This document shows positions 43,395-54,785 of a stretch of DNA of 64,000 nt, in pieces (within the stretch, counting starts at the first letter, position 1; each line of letters starts with the position of its first letter). Both the position numbers and the translations under genes were made by a program. Under the pieces are notes generated by a model, which was given only the letters and a program-made list of their open reading frames with translations, ran no database searches and had not been told where the DNA came from. The stretch comes from Hemibagrus wyckioides. Taxonomy: Eukaryota > Chordata > Actinopteri > Siluriformes > Bagridae. The stretch is from positions 10,510,657 through 10,574,656 of the forward strand of contig NC_080718.1 in the NCBI RefSeq assembly GCF_019097595.1, read 5' to 3'.

Positions 43395-44239
43395 TATCAC
43401 TAATGCTTCAACACCTCTTATATGTGGTAATTCATCTACATTCTGTATAAAAAAACAAAATATCACATACAAAAAAGACAAACAGACAGCAATATATAGC
43501 AAAAAATTTCCAAATGATGGTTTTTAACATATACCCATAGCATTTGTTGTCACAAATCAAAAATATAAAAATTGTGAGAGAATAAATAATAACCACCTTT
43601 AGTGGGAAACCTCTAAATTATAGTTCTTAAAAAAAAGACCCACAGTTTCATTCAAACTCCATTACAAGGTGGTCAGTAGTATAGCATGAAAGTGTAAACT
43701 ACTGCACAAATAAAACAGATTAACAGCCAAGCCCCAAAAGAAAAGGCTTCATCAGGCCAGTAGTAAGCAGACTAACATGCAGGTCATCAAAATGGCTCAC
43801 CTCAAAAAATGAAGTGAAGATCATCTGCACAAAGACAAGTTAAGTCATCAAATATTATTTATTGAATGTTATGCAACAAGACAAAAAGATGAGTGTCTGG
43901 CTTGTGAAACCCAAGCAGAAAACCAGCTCAACTAGTTTCACTGCCTTAAACATGAACGCATGTCGCAAACCAAGACTTAATTCTGCTTTCTTCTCACACA
44001 CTAGTTCACTTTTTACTTTTCTAGCCTTTAGTAAAAATTGACAAGCTGTGATGCACTGTGTGTTGTGACACCTTTCTATCATAGTTAACTTGAGGTTTTT
44101 TCTGCTTTTCTGTGGATTCGGGCCAGACAGGCTATCCTTCACTCCTCATACGCTTCAATGTGCCTTGGGTGCTCACGACCAATTTGACCTCCTGCTTGAC
44201 CAATTTTTCCTGCTTCCAACACATCAAATTCAAGAACTG

Positions 44240-44462
44240 ATAGATTAACAATGGACTTTTAACAATGGACAGTGTCTCAAAGCAGCTTTACAGAGCAAAA
44301 AGTTAAGATTAATATTAGACTTGTTTGTATTTATCCCTAATGAGCAAAGCTGAGGTGAGTGTGGTAAGAAAAAAACTCCCTTAGATGGTAAGAGGAAGAA
44401 ATCTCGAGTGAAATCAGACTCAAAATGGAACACATCCTCATTTAGGTGACACCAGAGAATGT
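44240..44462 (-). mobile_element. L2-like LINE 3' UTR, reverse
   Basis: GTGTCTCAAAGCAGCTTTAC, AAAACTCCCTTAGATGGTAA and CACATCCTCATTTAGGTGAC match 47460-47670 and are in the same reverse orientation. Confidence 0.7.
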
Positions 44463-45050
44463 GATTATAAATTATTAGAAACACTGGAGAGTGTGATTAT
44501 AAAATATTACAAATACTGGAGATTGTGATTATACATTATTATAAACACTGAAGAGTGTGATTATAAATTATTATAAACACCGGAGAGTGTGATTATAAAT
44601 TATTATAAATACCAGAGAGTGTGATTATAAATTATTATAAAAACTGGAGAGTGTGATTATAAATTATTATAAATACCAGAGAGTGTGATTATAAATTATT
44701 ATAAACACCAGAGAGTGTGATTATAAATTATTATAAACAATGGAGAGTGTGATTATAAATGATTATAAACAATTGAGAGTGTGATTATAAATTATTATAA
44801 ACACCAGAGAGTATGATTATAAATTATTATAAACAATGGAGAGTGTGATTATAAATTATTATAAACACCAGAGAGTGTGATTATAAATTGTTATAAACAG
44901 TGGAGAGTGTGATTATAAATTATTATAAACACCAGAGACTGTGATTATAAATTATTATAAACACCGGAGAGTGTGATTATAAATTATTATCAATACCAGA
45001 GAGTGTGATTATAAATTATTATAAAGAATGGAGAGTGTGATTATAAATTA
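44446..45050. repeat. 31-bp minisatellite, about 19 units
   Basis: Unit AGAGTGTGATTATAAATTAT followed by TATAAACACCG, with variants in the last six bases (ACACCA, ACAATG, ATACCA, AACTGG). It begins inside the LINE 3' UTR, whose sequence resumes after it, so a short LINE segment seems to have expanded in place. Confidence 0.92.
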
Positions 45051-45260
45051 TAATGATAAAGTCATATACAGTCAGTTGGAGTGTAACCATGGGCTTCTGA
45101 GCAACCCATAAATTAGCTCAGCATCTGAGTTCATTATAGATTCATGCATTTCCTCCATGCTGAAGCCTGCAAATGTTCAATGATGGAGACACAGCATATG
45201 TAGAATGTTATTTTGTGTATTGATTAAGAGTTTGATATCCTCATAGTCCTCACGGGGTTG
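45051..45260 (-). mobile_element. Continuation of the reverse LINE 3' UTR
   Basis: GGAGACACAGCATATGTAGA and AATGTTATTTTGTGTATTGA parallel 47682-47725 (GATGCAGATACAGCGTGTGT, AGAATGTTATGTAAATCAAT). Confidence 0.5.
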
Positions 45261-45354
45261 ACATCTCTTTGAATGTCCAAAATCTTTATGAAGAGATATG
45301 TCTTTAATTCAATCAACCTGATAGGTTAATTTACTTTTTAGCCTTTAGTCCTGT

Positions 45355-45600
45355 GTTGTCTTATGTAACTCTGTGTCTTTATGTAGCACTAGGGTCCTAG
45401 AGGAATGTTGCTTCATCTCACTGTGTACTTTATCAGCTATAGATGGTCAAAATGACAATAAAAGCTTCATGACTTGACTTGTATGTTCACTTGCTGCCCT
45501 ATATATACCCACCCCTTGCCACTGTAACAGGATAATTAATGTCATTCACTTCACCTGCGAGTGGTTTTAATGTTATGGCTAATCAGTGCCTAGTACAATT
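45355..45600 (+). mobile_element. LINE 3' end joined to a Tc1-type terminus
   Basis: First TAACTCTGTGTCTTTATGTA to CAATAAAAGCTTCATGACTT, a LINE 3' end. Then GAGTGGTTTTAATGTTATGG, which resembles the terminus of another Tc1-type element. Confidence 0.45.
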
Positions 45601-46934
45601 GTAATTTAAAAAAGGGAGAATTCATTGAAGAAAATCATGATGCCATTTTTGCATGAAGTTTGTCTAGTCGTTCAGTCTGGTGATGTTTACATGTTTACAA
45701 AACAAAGCAACACATGTAAACATGACCAGGGATTCTTAGAACAAAAAAAACATATCAATGTACAAATTAATAATGCATCAAATCACCACTAGACAAAAAC
45801 AACCAGTTGTTCTATTACATATGACAATATTTATTGATTGTCCATTACCTAGATTTGTTTTGAAGATTTAGTTGTAATTTATAAACTTTGTAAACATGGG
45901 CCAATTAAATATCTACTTCATTCATCGTTGTCCTCGTTTATCTTGTCAGCATTAGCCAAACTGAGTCCTCTCCAAAGAAACCAAGCCAAGTGAAACGATT
46001 AGGACCAACAACTTGCTTTCAGTTGACAGTTTTGTTTTGTTAAATTACTAAAGACCAGTCACATTACAGGTCACAGTACAGTATTAATTGGGTTTTCTTC
46101 GTTTAATAATTCTTACTGATATGACAATTGTTGACATGACTATTTTGAATTGGAGTCAGAATACTGCATGTATGAAATCCTAGGAAAGTATTTTATTTTT
46201 TAGAATAATCACATTTATATAATCAGATTAATATTCAGATTAATATTTCCTAACAGAGTGTCTGTATCAAACTGATGTGGCAGCTTATAGTGCTTGGGTT
46301 AAGACAAATACGCTGTCTGTGGTGATGAGCATGAACTTCTATGCTCCAGCAGACAGGCCAGACACCCTCACTTCATCTTTAAAAGCACTTTTCTGAAAGG
46401 AATGGACACACCGAGCAGTACTTCAGAATGTACTTCAGGTCCATATCTACAAGTGTGCTCAAAATGTGTGAGATAAAACTCTATGACAGCTTTGTGGCTT
46501 CCAGACACCTGCTCCCACTGGTATTCCACAATTGCACCTTGCTCTCAATGCCACTGAGCACCACAACATCATGAGGCTGTACCATTCTGTCTTGTCCTGC
46601 TATTGCCCTTGGAGGGTCATCCTTAGTATTGGCCCAACCTAAGAAAGCAAATGGTAAAATTGGTAGATTTTAAATGAGAGCAATGGGAGCAGGTTGTTAA
46701 GAAAAAAAACGCCACAGCCTGTAATCAGACAAGTTCTCACAAGTCTGAGGAATGTACTGTACACATACGTGTGTTTATCATAAGTATTTCATCAGGAAGT
46801 GCAGGAGGTTTCCTGAATTACAGGAAAATATGTTTCATAACAGTTAAGCAGCACAATATACAATCAAATCACTTTAAATTAAATTGTTATAAGGAAGGTC
46901 ACAGATGTGATTTAACAATGATTTGTGACAATTT

Positions 46935-47075
46935 CTGTGTAGCTTAATTAAAGGGACAGGTATTGAAACACTGACAAAATCGCAAACTCCTCTGAATATA
47001 TCACAGAGTCTGCTTCATCTTGTTTTCATTTCTGTGATCTCAGAATCACAAAATCCTGGAGGAACTGTTTAGATA
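46935..47075 (-). repeat. Third copy of the post-Kunitz-2 intron segment
   Basis: AAAATCGCAAACTCCTCTGA and CATTTCTGTGATCTCAGAAT resemble 40262-40345 and, more weakly, 27990-28075. Either a third duplication unit starts here or this is a dispersed repeat present in all three places. Confidence 0.5.
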
Positions 47076-47412
47076 CTGAAAGTAGTATCATGTTTGTTGT
47101 TTCCAAAACTACAGTGTGGCAAAAATTGAATTCTGCAACTTTTTCTGTACATATAAATGTTACATATACATTGGTTTGACTTTCAGTATACATCTAAAAT
47201 AATATTTGTTTATTTATTTATTTATTTATTTATTTAATCATAGGGTTTTTTGGAACTTGGTATTTTGATATTATGCAGTTAAACCAAGCACTTGGGATGA
47301 TTCAGTACTGAACACAATCACTTAAAGTGACAGATTGCAAGCTGAGATATGAACATATTTGTCCACTATTTATTTAAAAATAAATGAATAAATAAATAAA
47401 TACATTTTATAT

Positions 47413-48400
47413 GTATATTCAATTCAATTTTATTTGTATAGCGCTTTTAACAAAGAGCATTGTCTCAAAGCAGCTTTACATGAGAAACGACATAAGAAAA
47501 CAACTAACATATAAACAGACAAACAGACAGACAGTCCTAGATGTTATCCCAAGTGAGCAAGCCTGAGGTGACTGAGGCGACTGTGGCAAGGAAAAACTCC
47601 CTTAGATGGTATGAGGAAGAAACCTTGAGAGGAACCAGACTCAAAAGGGAACCCATCCTCATTTGGGTGACAATTGTGTGATGCAGATACAGCGTGTGTA
47701 GAATGTTATGTAAATCAATAAGGAGGTTGTTGTCCACAGCGCTGCTTTGAATATCCCAATCCTCACAAGCAGAACCCGGCTGGAGCTGATCCATCTCCGG
47801 ATGCCACTGGAGCCGGCACAGTCTCTATATGCCTCGGGATGGGTAGAAGAAGGGAAACAATGGAACAGCATTAGCGTAGCTGCTGTTCATAATATTAGCA
47901 ATACTAGATGAATGTGCATTTAATCAGATGTACTGGAGTACAAGGTTATGGGATGTGTTAGATGTATGCCAGGCTGAAGAGAGAAGTCTTTAGTCTACAT
48001 TTAAACTGGGAGAATGTGTCTGAGCCCCGAACACTGTCAGGAAGACTATTCCAAAGTTTAGGAGCTCTACCCCCTTTTGTGGACTTTGATATTCTGGGAA
48101 CTACCAGAATTCCGGAATTTTGTGATCTTAAAGAGCGTGGTGGATTGTAACGTGTTAGAAGACTGGAGAGATAGGTGGGAGCTAAACCAATTAGAGCCTT
48201 GTACGTGAGTAGAGCTAATTTATAGTCAATTCTAAACTTCACAGGTAGCCAGTGCAGGGATGATAATATTGGGGTTATATGATCATATTTTCTGGTAAGA
48301 ACTCTGGCGGCTGCATTCTGGACTAACTGTAGCTTGTTTATTGAAGATGCAGGACGATATATATATATACCAATTAACAAAAACAGATAATAAATATTAT
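47413..48400 (-). mobile_element. 5'-truncated L2-like LINE with ORF2 C-terminus
   Basis: The minus-strand frame 47958-48380 gives 140 residues, including VQNAAARVLTRKYDHITPIL and SSLHWLPVKFRIDYKL, then LWNSLPDSVR. This is the C-terminal part of ORF2 in L2/Rex-type fish LINEs. It is followed by a 3' UTR and AATAAAATTGAATTGAATA at 47413-47440. The ORF fragment is uninterrupted here, so the insertion is fairly young, but the RT core and endonuclease are missing. Confidence 0.85.
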
Positions 48401-48424
48401 AAATAAATATTTATATATAAATTT

Positions 48425-48482
48425 AGAAAGTATAAACAAACAAACAAACAAACAAACAAATAAACAAATAAATAAATAAATA
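48425..48482. repeat. (AAAC)n/(AAAT)n simple repeat
   Basis: AACAAACAAACAAACAAACA then AAATAAATAAAT. A related tract lies at 48762-48800. Confidence 0.9.
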
Positions 48483-48829
48483 TTATTTTAGATGTATACT
48501 GAAAGTCAAACCAATGTAACTGTGTGACAGATATAACAAAATTTACATGACATCACATTAGGCATCACATGCCATGTAAATGTAAGTATAAAGGTGGTGT
48601 GGGCAACAGAAGGAAAAGTAAAAGCAATAAACCAACTTCTACACTTTATTTAAAATTAATAAAATTTTTATTTTTTGCCCCCCCCCACACACACAGTTAT
48701 AAAATTGCCAAGACTAATGCAGTTGACATCCCAAGTTTAGATACTTGCAGAATATACAAAATGTAAACAAACAAACAAACAAACAAATAAATAAATAAAT
48801 GTGAGGGACCATAAATTTTTTTTTTAGCT

Positions 48830-49500
48830 CTGTCCTTGTAAGGCATTTGCTGAGACAGGATTAGGAGAATCCATGTGCAGAGTTTAATGGTAAACAAATA
48901 GCAAACAATCCAATCGGGCAAAAATTGGGTTCAAATAACCAGAAGGTAGCAATACACGTGGCAGACAAAACCATAAAACAGAAAACTAGACTAAAGCAAA
49001 CATGAGCAATGAATCAAGGCTTGGAAACGCAGGACAACTTACAATACTTCACACTTAGCTTAGACTAAGCATGACTTAAATGGCTAAACACAGTGAACTG
49101 ATTGACCCGGAAGTGTCAGTATTCGGGTGAGGATCCCCTCTGGTGGTGAAGAGCGGGAGGTGCGACTGAAGATGTTACAGAAGGCCCCAAAGCCCCCCCC
49201 CCCCATTAACACCTCCTGGTGTTCTCCTACTAGGGCATCCCCTACGTCTGGGGTCTGGGTGGTTATCATGGAATTCCTGGGTCTGGGTCAAGGATGTCAA
49301 GGATTCCTAAGTGCTGGGTCAAGGATGTCTCGCTTGTCCACCCATGATCTCTCCTCTGGGCCATAGCCCTCCCAGTCCACTAAATACTGGAGTCAACCCT
49401 CTCTTTGCCTGGAGTCAAGAATCTCCTTTACTAGGTATGCCAGGGAGTCTTCTAGGTCCTCTGGGGGCAGAGGGGCGGTGACTGGGGCATTTTGGTTGGC
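48830..49500 (-). mobile_element. Ty3/Gypsy chromodomain and 3' remnant
   Basis: On the minus strand 49270-49500 reads [20 protein letters not shown] then RDILDPAL, a chromodomain as found at the C-terminus of Gypsy chromovirus integrases. It is preceded by the proline-rich linker AAPLPPEDLE-like segment with one stop (TGA). Downstream to about 48830 is decayed internal/LTR-like sequence. Plus-strand GTCAAGGATGTC occurs twice from a small tandem duplication. No pol core is left. Confidence 0.7.
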
Positions 49501-49946
49501 ATTTATATAAGCCTTACTAAAAATACTGTGCATACACAACTGTTACAAAAGGTGCAAACATTCTCTGATACTCAAGAAGGTCAGCACAATACATTAAGAA
49601 CCAGGGACAGGGTAAAAATTTTAAACGGGATGATTATGTTTCTCACCATTTACACCAGTCATTCTGTTAAAAAAATAACGTTTTAATTTATTTCATAGTG
49701 TAGTAGCATAACTACTATTATTTATTTCATAAAAATTTACAATATTTCTTGGTATTGGTAAGGAAATATTTCTTTCATTTCATTTTACCATTTCATGGTC
49801 GGACCTAAATATGATTTTAGGTTGCTGTTGTTTTTACATAAAACACTAGAAAAATGCCTTAAAAGATTGCTGATTAAAACATTTTTCTTCTTTATAAATA
49901 ATAAAGTTAAGGCTTCATTTAAGGATGTAGTTAAATCAAGGTTCAA

Positions 49947-50013
49947 GTTCAAGGTTCAAGGTTCTTTATTGTCAATACCACCATATGACAATAAAGAACC
50001 TTGAACCTTGAAC
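49947..50013. repeat. 27-bp perfect inverted repeat, 13-bp loop
   Basis: The left arm 49947-49973 (ending GGTTCTTTATTGTC) is exactly complementary to the right arm 49987-50013 (starting GACAATAAAGAACC). The arm sequence is the 3' tail of a common fish retroelement, so this looks like two tails joined head to head. Confidence 0.9.
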
Positions 50014-50481
50014 CTAATGAAGTATAATTCAATTATAATGAAGTATCTTGTGCATTTGTCAATACTATTCCATATAAACAAATCCACTAAGACGTGTTAT
50101 ATGGTGTCATCTCAGATTTATGATCCTTTACGATTAGAATTTCAGACCATAATCCTGAAAGGTTGGGTCTTGAAGGATATTTGAAGGCTATGAGTATTTT
50201 GTTATTTGTCATTTTTTATTTCAGACTGTAGTGAATGACTCAAAGTTTCTGACACTCTTTAAAAAGGATTTGTACATTTGTCAGAAATTAATTTCATGTA
50301 TTTGAGTTACAGTGAAAAGGAACATTATTTATTTATATATCTTGATCAGAAATGATCAGCTATAATAGTTAGATGCAAATAAAATATTTGATTGAAGTCA
50401 ACTAAATAAGCACTATAATAAAAGCTACAACTATTTACATATGGGAATTGGGGAGGTGTAGAGGTAAGGGAAGGACATTGC

Positions 50482-53406
50482 TCAAAGCCTCTCCAGAGTC
50501 TTCATCATCATCCCGACATGCTGCCGAAAGAGATGCCTAATGGTGCTGGCTAAAGCTGGTGGGTCGTTGTACAGCTCCAGGGGCTGAGAGAAAAATATTT
50601 CAAAAAGGCCTGTACGCTGATCCTGTCAACAAATCACACACACACACACACACACACAGACACACACACACAAATCCAGTATAATGTCACTGTCTTAGAG
50701 ATACAATGCTGAGAATTTGTGTATCATGGCATCAGAAGATATTCGACACTTACAATAAGCACTGTGAAGTAGATCTCTCCTGCAGGCTCCCACACGTTTA
50801 CATCCCACATGCTGATGAGCGCAAGCAGGCACTCCAAGAATCCTCCCTTAAACTTTGGAAAAGAAAGACGACAAGCTCTGTTAATGCCAGGGTTAAAAAT
50901 ATGAGAAAACAAAATGCAATAAAATAGATAAACTAAACTCTAGCATCTCTTTTAAATCCCCCTGATAAGACACTTACTGGCTGAGGTGTTGAGCCGTTAA
51001 TGAAGTATCTACAGAGAAGCAGATCATAAAACACGTCCATGAAGTTGTAGTGGTAGACCTGCAGAGAGGAGAAAAGATACAAAAAGAAATTAGCTTTACA
51101 TAATGGAGTCCTACTGGAGTTTTCTATAATCAAAATCTTTTAGATTTAAACATTTGTCATGTTACACAAGGCATTTATAAGCTTACATAGGACACGGAGA
51201 GCTCTGCTGCAATCCAGTCCTGATAAGAAGGAGTCTTCAGGAAACGAATCAGAGCCTCGTAGGCCAGCTGTACACGACCTGCATCCTGTTAAAACAAACA
51301 AAGAAAAAAAAATCTCTGTAATTCACTTATGATGTTCTATGTGGTTACTTAATTTATTCCCTTACACAAACCTGAATGTAAACCTAAACATGTCCTTTTA
51401 CTCCAATAAAGATAATGTGCTGTATATTACCTGTTTTGGTTTACTTTTTATTTTTTGTTTTTTTAACAACTACATCATTTTCAAGCCCAGTAACTGAAAG
51501 TATTTTGCACAAGGAAACAGTCTATCATCATTCTGAAGTCACCTGGTTGTTAACTGCTGCCAGATGCATCACAATCTTCTTCCCCATAATGAACAAGAAG
51601 TTCTGATTGTGGATGCAGGTAAGATGAATCTGAATATAAGACAGCACATAATAGATGTTAAAGCAGAGTGAACTTCCCCTGAGCAAAAACAGCAGCTAAA
51701 CAAAGGTTTTACTCACAGCGAACGCCTCACGGAGAGCATGCAGCTTCAGGCCGATATCAGTTACCCCTCTCTCTGTAAGATGGTCCCTAAGAAAAAAGAT
51801 TTACATGCTTAGTGTATTAAACATACATTACACCTTTATACCATTAAACTGTGAAGAGAATCGTACCAAGTAAAGGGCACCTCCATCTCCTCTTGGCTAA
51901 GGCTCTCCTCACTCTCCTGCAAGACACATTAGCAATAAATCATTAAAACTCACACAGTAAATGTTACAGCCTCCCATTCAGGGGAATAGCAGCATCTGTA
52001 GATACACATCAGGTCTGAAACACAGAATTACCTCAGAGTCGTACTGTTCCTCTGAATCACTGTCCTGCTCCTGCTCCCAGGTGGAGGTGTTCACCTGACC
52101 ATCTTTAGCCACGTGCAGGAACGTGCAGGACACCTTTTTAAAGGTTTGCTGTTAAATTAAAAAAAAAAACATTAACACTGCAGACACATAAATGTCCAAA
52201 AGACAAAATTTTAAAAGTAACTTTCTATAATACAGAGTTCATGACATTGCAATAAATTTACCACATAATCCTTAAGTGGCATGAAGATGGATGACTCCAT
52301 GCGGTTACAGGAAATGAATTCTGTAACCCTCCCAGATTCACCCTTAAGAGAACAATTTGGAGTGATTAGTCACTGCAACTAACAAAAGTTTCATGATGCC
52401 ACAACGGATAATCCCTCACCTGTATGGTGGTGGCAGTGAAACCCAATACATACAGATTCCAACTAAAACTTTGAATCCAACCATGTGCTAGTACTTATTT
52501 ATGGGATGCAGAATTTAATGCCCTTGTGTGCATCACAGCTGCAATCAAAATTACCATCTAGGTGACCATACCAGCTGAAATAAGACATTTTGTGAAATTT
52601 GCATGCTTTGCATTGTCTCCTGACTTGGTTAAGCTGTGTGTAACAGCCCACATCATTGTTAGTGTGCTGTTACATACAGTGATTCATAAAAACATTGTTA
52701 AATATATAAACGCAAAGTAACCACGTGCTTTTATCATGTATTAATGTTTAAACCTATTTTCCTCTACTAAGAAAAAAGTAGAAATCCCTCAGAATCACCT
52801 AACAAAACCCAAAAACATCTGGTGAATTTTTTCCAGAAAACATTTAAAATGTCACCATATAACGCAAATCAAATCAAAAACTAAAACTTTTAAAACCTAA
52901 AACAGGTAAGCAGTATTTTCCTGCTGTTTTGTGGAGTAACCATATCCAAAGAGGCACTTCCATGTACATGTGTCAGTAATTAATAAAAAAATAGATTTAG
53001 AGCTTAATTGACCAATACAGAGCAAAGCTTTCTACAAAAGTTTAAACTTTCCTCATGAACTGATGCAATGTCTGGTTCAGGTGTGAAAAAGAAGGGCAAA
53101 AAAAGTGAGAAACAATTGCAGGCAACAATAGGATCTGGACTGTCTGATCAGGATAAAACTGATCCTAAAGCTACTTTGATCCTTTCATCTAGAAGTGAAC
53201 CTGAAGGGGAAACACCTGCCACTAGATGTGGAGTGAATGAACGTTGTTGGCTGTGAAAGCTGAGCTGCTGCAGCGCTCAATAATTCAGCGCGTGTAACAG
53301 ACGGCGCATCAGTGGGGTGAAACAGCCGACTGATATTCCCTGCCAAAACAAAAGGAAAATATCGCAGGCATTGTTGTTAATGTAATCAGACCTGCGGAAG
53401 ATCCAT
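50482..53406 (-). CDS. Unnamed protein with mitoguardin-like domain
   Basis: Ten coding exons on the minus strand: 53392-53406, 52262-52342, 52032-52148, 51867-51916, 51717-51786, 51543-51629, 51187-51285, 50978-51058, 50754-50852, 50482-50622. All splice phases agree, giving 840 bases and 279 residues. The start MDLPQ has an in-frame TAG 48 bases upstream. Residues 61-84 are Glu/Ser-rich and acidic. From about 94 the chain aligns by eye, almost without gaps, with human MIGA2 as I remember it: KLHALREAF, NQNFLFIMGKK, AYEALIRFLKTP, AAEL and FMDVFYDLLL. The MIGA N-terminal membrane helices are absent. Mitoguardins regulate mitochondrial fusion and ER-mitochondria contact. Whether this protein does so is unknown. 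The similarity is weak, so an unrelated helical family is possible. Head-to-head with the ppp1r14d gene, 2.4 kb apart. Confidence 0.8.
53068..53256 (+). other. Small plus-strand open frame in first intron, doubtful
   Basis: 62 residues starting MSGSGVKKKGKK with a basic N-terminus and a Ser/Glu-rich remainder. No splice context or known motif. It may be a worn retroelement ORF1 start; the CpG-bearing GCGCTCAATAATTCAGCGCG follows at 53272. Confidence 0.15.
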
Positions 53407-54591
53407 AGTGGCACTCTGGCTCTTGTTGAACTCCGTGTTCTTTATTGTAACCTACTGGCATGTGAACACAACACAAGTTTGAGCTCTGTTGTCACTCTGT
53501 ACACTTTTAAAACTAATATTAATACCATCTAAACTATGCTAATAATTATACACTGTCCACAGTGCATTATTTATAGCTGTGTTTACAAAGTAATATAATA
53601 TTACAAAAGATATTCTTATTATACCGGCTATAAATACTGTAAATTAGAGCCATAAATGCACATTAATTTAATTGCACATTAAGGGCAATGTAAAGCAGCC
53701 ATTAGCGAGACACATAAATGGTCGTGGACGTGACTATCACATTCCTGTTATGTAACCTTATAGCTGATACAGGAATAGTAATGAGAGGTAACAGGCATCA
53801 TAAAAATGCTGCTTCGTCATTTCAATCCTGCTTCTCCGTATGGCACTTTGGTCATCATCAGATCCTCATCAGACAAGCATATTATGAGTAAGATGAAAAT
53901 AAAACAGAAAAGCTAAGCTTTATATTTGCCTATGAGTGGCATGTGGTCGGATACATAAAGCTACATTGAAGGATATTGTATTTTTTTTTTTATAAAAATG
54001 ACTGTATTTTCTTAATAATAAAAAGGTTATTTGTTTAGTTAAAAGAATGGGTAAGGAATCTGACTTTTAATAACCATAAAATGAATTTATACCACAGTTC
54101 TCTTGTATTCTTGATTCTGATGGGTCAGAAATTGTTGATAAATTTTGTATAACAGTAGCTCTGGCTAACCATAGCACCGACTCTAGTTCAAATTAAATTA
54201 ATGTTCTTATCAAAATACATTATTGTTACTATTCTAGCACCACAAATACATGGATGTACATAATCCAAGGCTAATAATAAATGGTTCAAATGTGTTTTTC
54301 CGCAAGAAAAAACACAATCCTTAAACCCTAAGGATTTTTTTATTTAACATATCCAGTGTCAGTGCTTTAAAACAGCCAGTAAGTTTTCCGCCACAGGAAA
54401 GGTCTTTTGGTTTCTTGCTAATATAAAGACGCTGGGTACTTATGTCTTATTCACTTCAAGAGAGAGTTAAAGTTAGAAAGGCTGATAAGGGAGTGACAGT
54501 TTATAGCTGTTACAGCACAAGTGATAACAGGAACTATTTTTTGTGGACATTTCCATAACATTAAAAGTAACTATAAACAGATAAAAAGTCA

Positions 54592-54785
54592 TCTTTTCAT
54601 TTTCTGTACCGGTTATGCTAGACAGGGTCACAGGGAGCCTGGAGCCTATCCTAGGGAATACAAGGCACAAGAAAGGGAACAACACACAATCAAACACACG
54701 CTCACAAGACCATTCACACACACAAAGAGTATGCAGAGGAAACCCCAAAGCATGGAGAGAACATGCAAACTCCATGCATCTGTTA
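54592..54785 (+). repeat. Common teleost dispersed repeat
   Basis: TCATTTTCTGTACCGGTTAT, AGGGTCACAGGGAGCCTGGA and GAGAGAACATGCAAACTCC. Confidence 0.7.

Larger units (their letters stand above)
40131..46830 (-). pseudogene. Decayed tandem duplicate of the spint1 mid-region
   Basis: Collinear with about 27.93-36.48 kb of spint1, same orientation. Matches in order: intron after Kunitz 2 (40131-40345 with 27935-28080); linker exon (42086-42136 with 29454-29495, still intact, SGRHGP kept); start of Kunitz 1 (42283-42330 with 29815-29862); intron segment (43790-44010 with 33440-33665); PKD second half (46262-46395 with 35720-35935); PKD first half and flank (46490-46830 with 36160-36480). It is dead. 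The Kunitz 1 acceptor AG is AA and a TGA replaces the Gly codon after VPKRV. The PKD copy has TAG after GLSAGA, and the other PKD exon carries a one-base deletion after GIESK. Kunitz 2, the LDLa exon and most of Kunitz 1 are missing, and Tc1, LINE and minisatellite sequences have been inserted. Confidence 0.85.

Noticed and set aside
47962..48150. Plus-strand frame of 62 residues
   Set aside because: Antisense shadow of the LINE ORF2 fragment.
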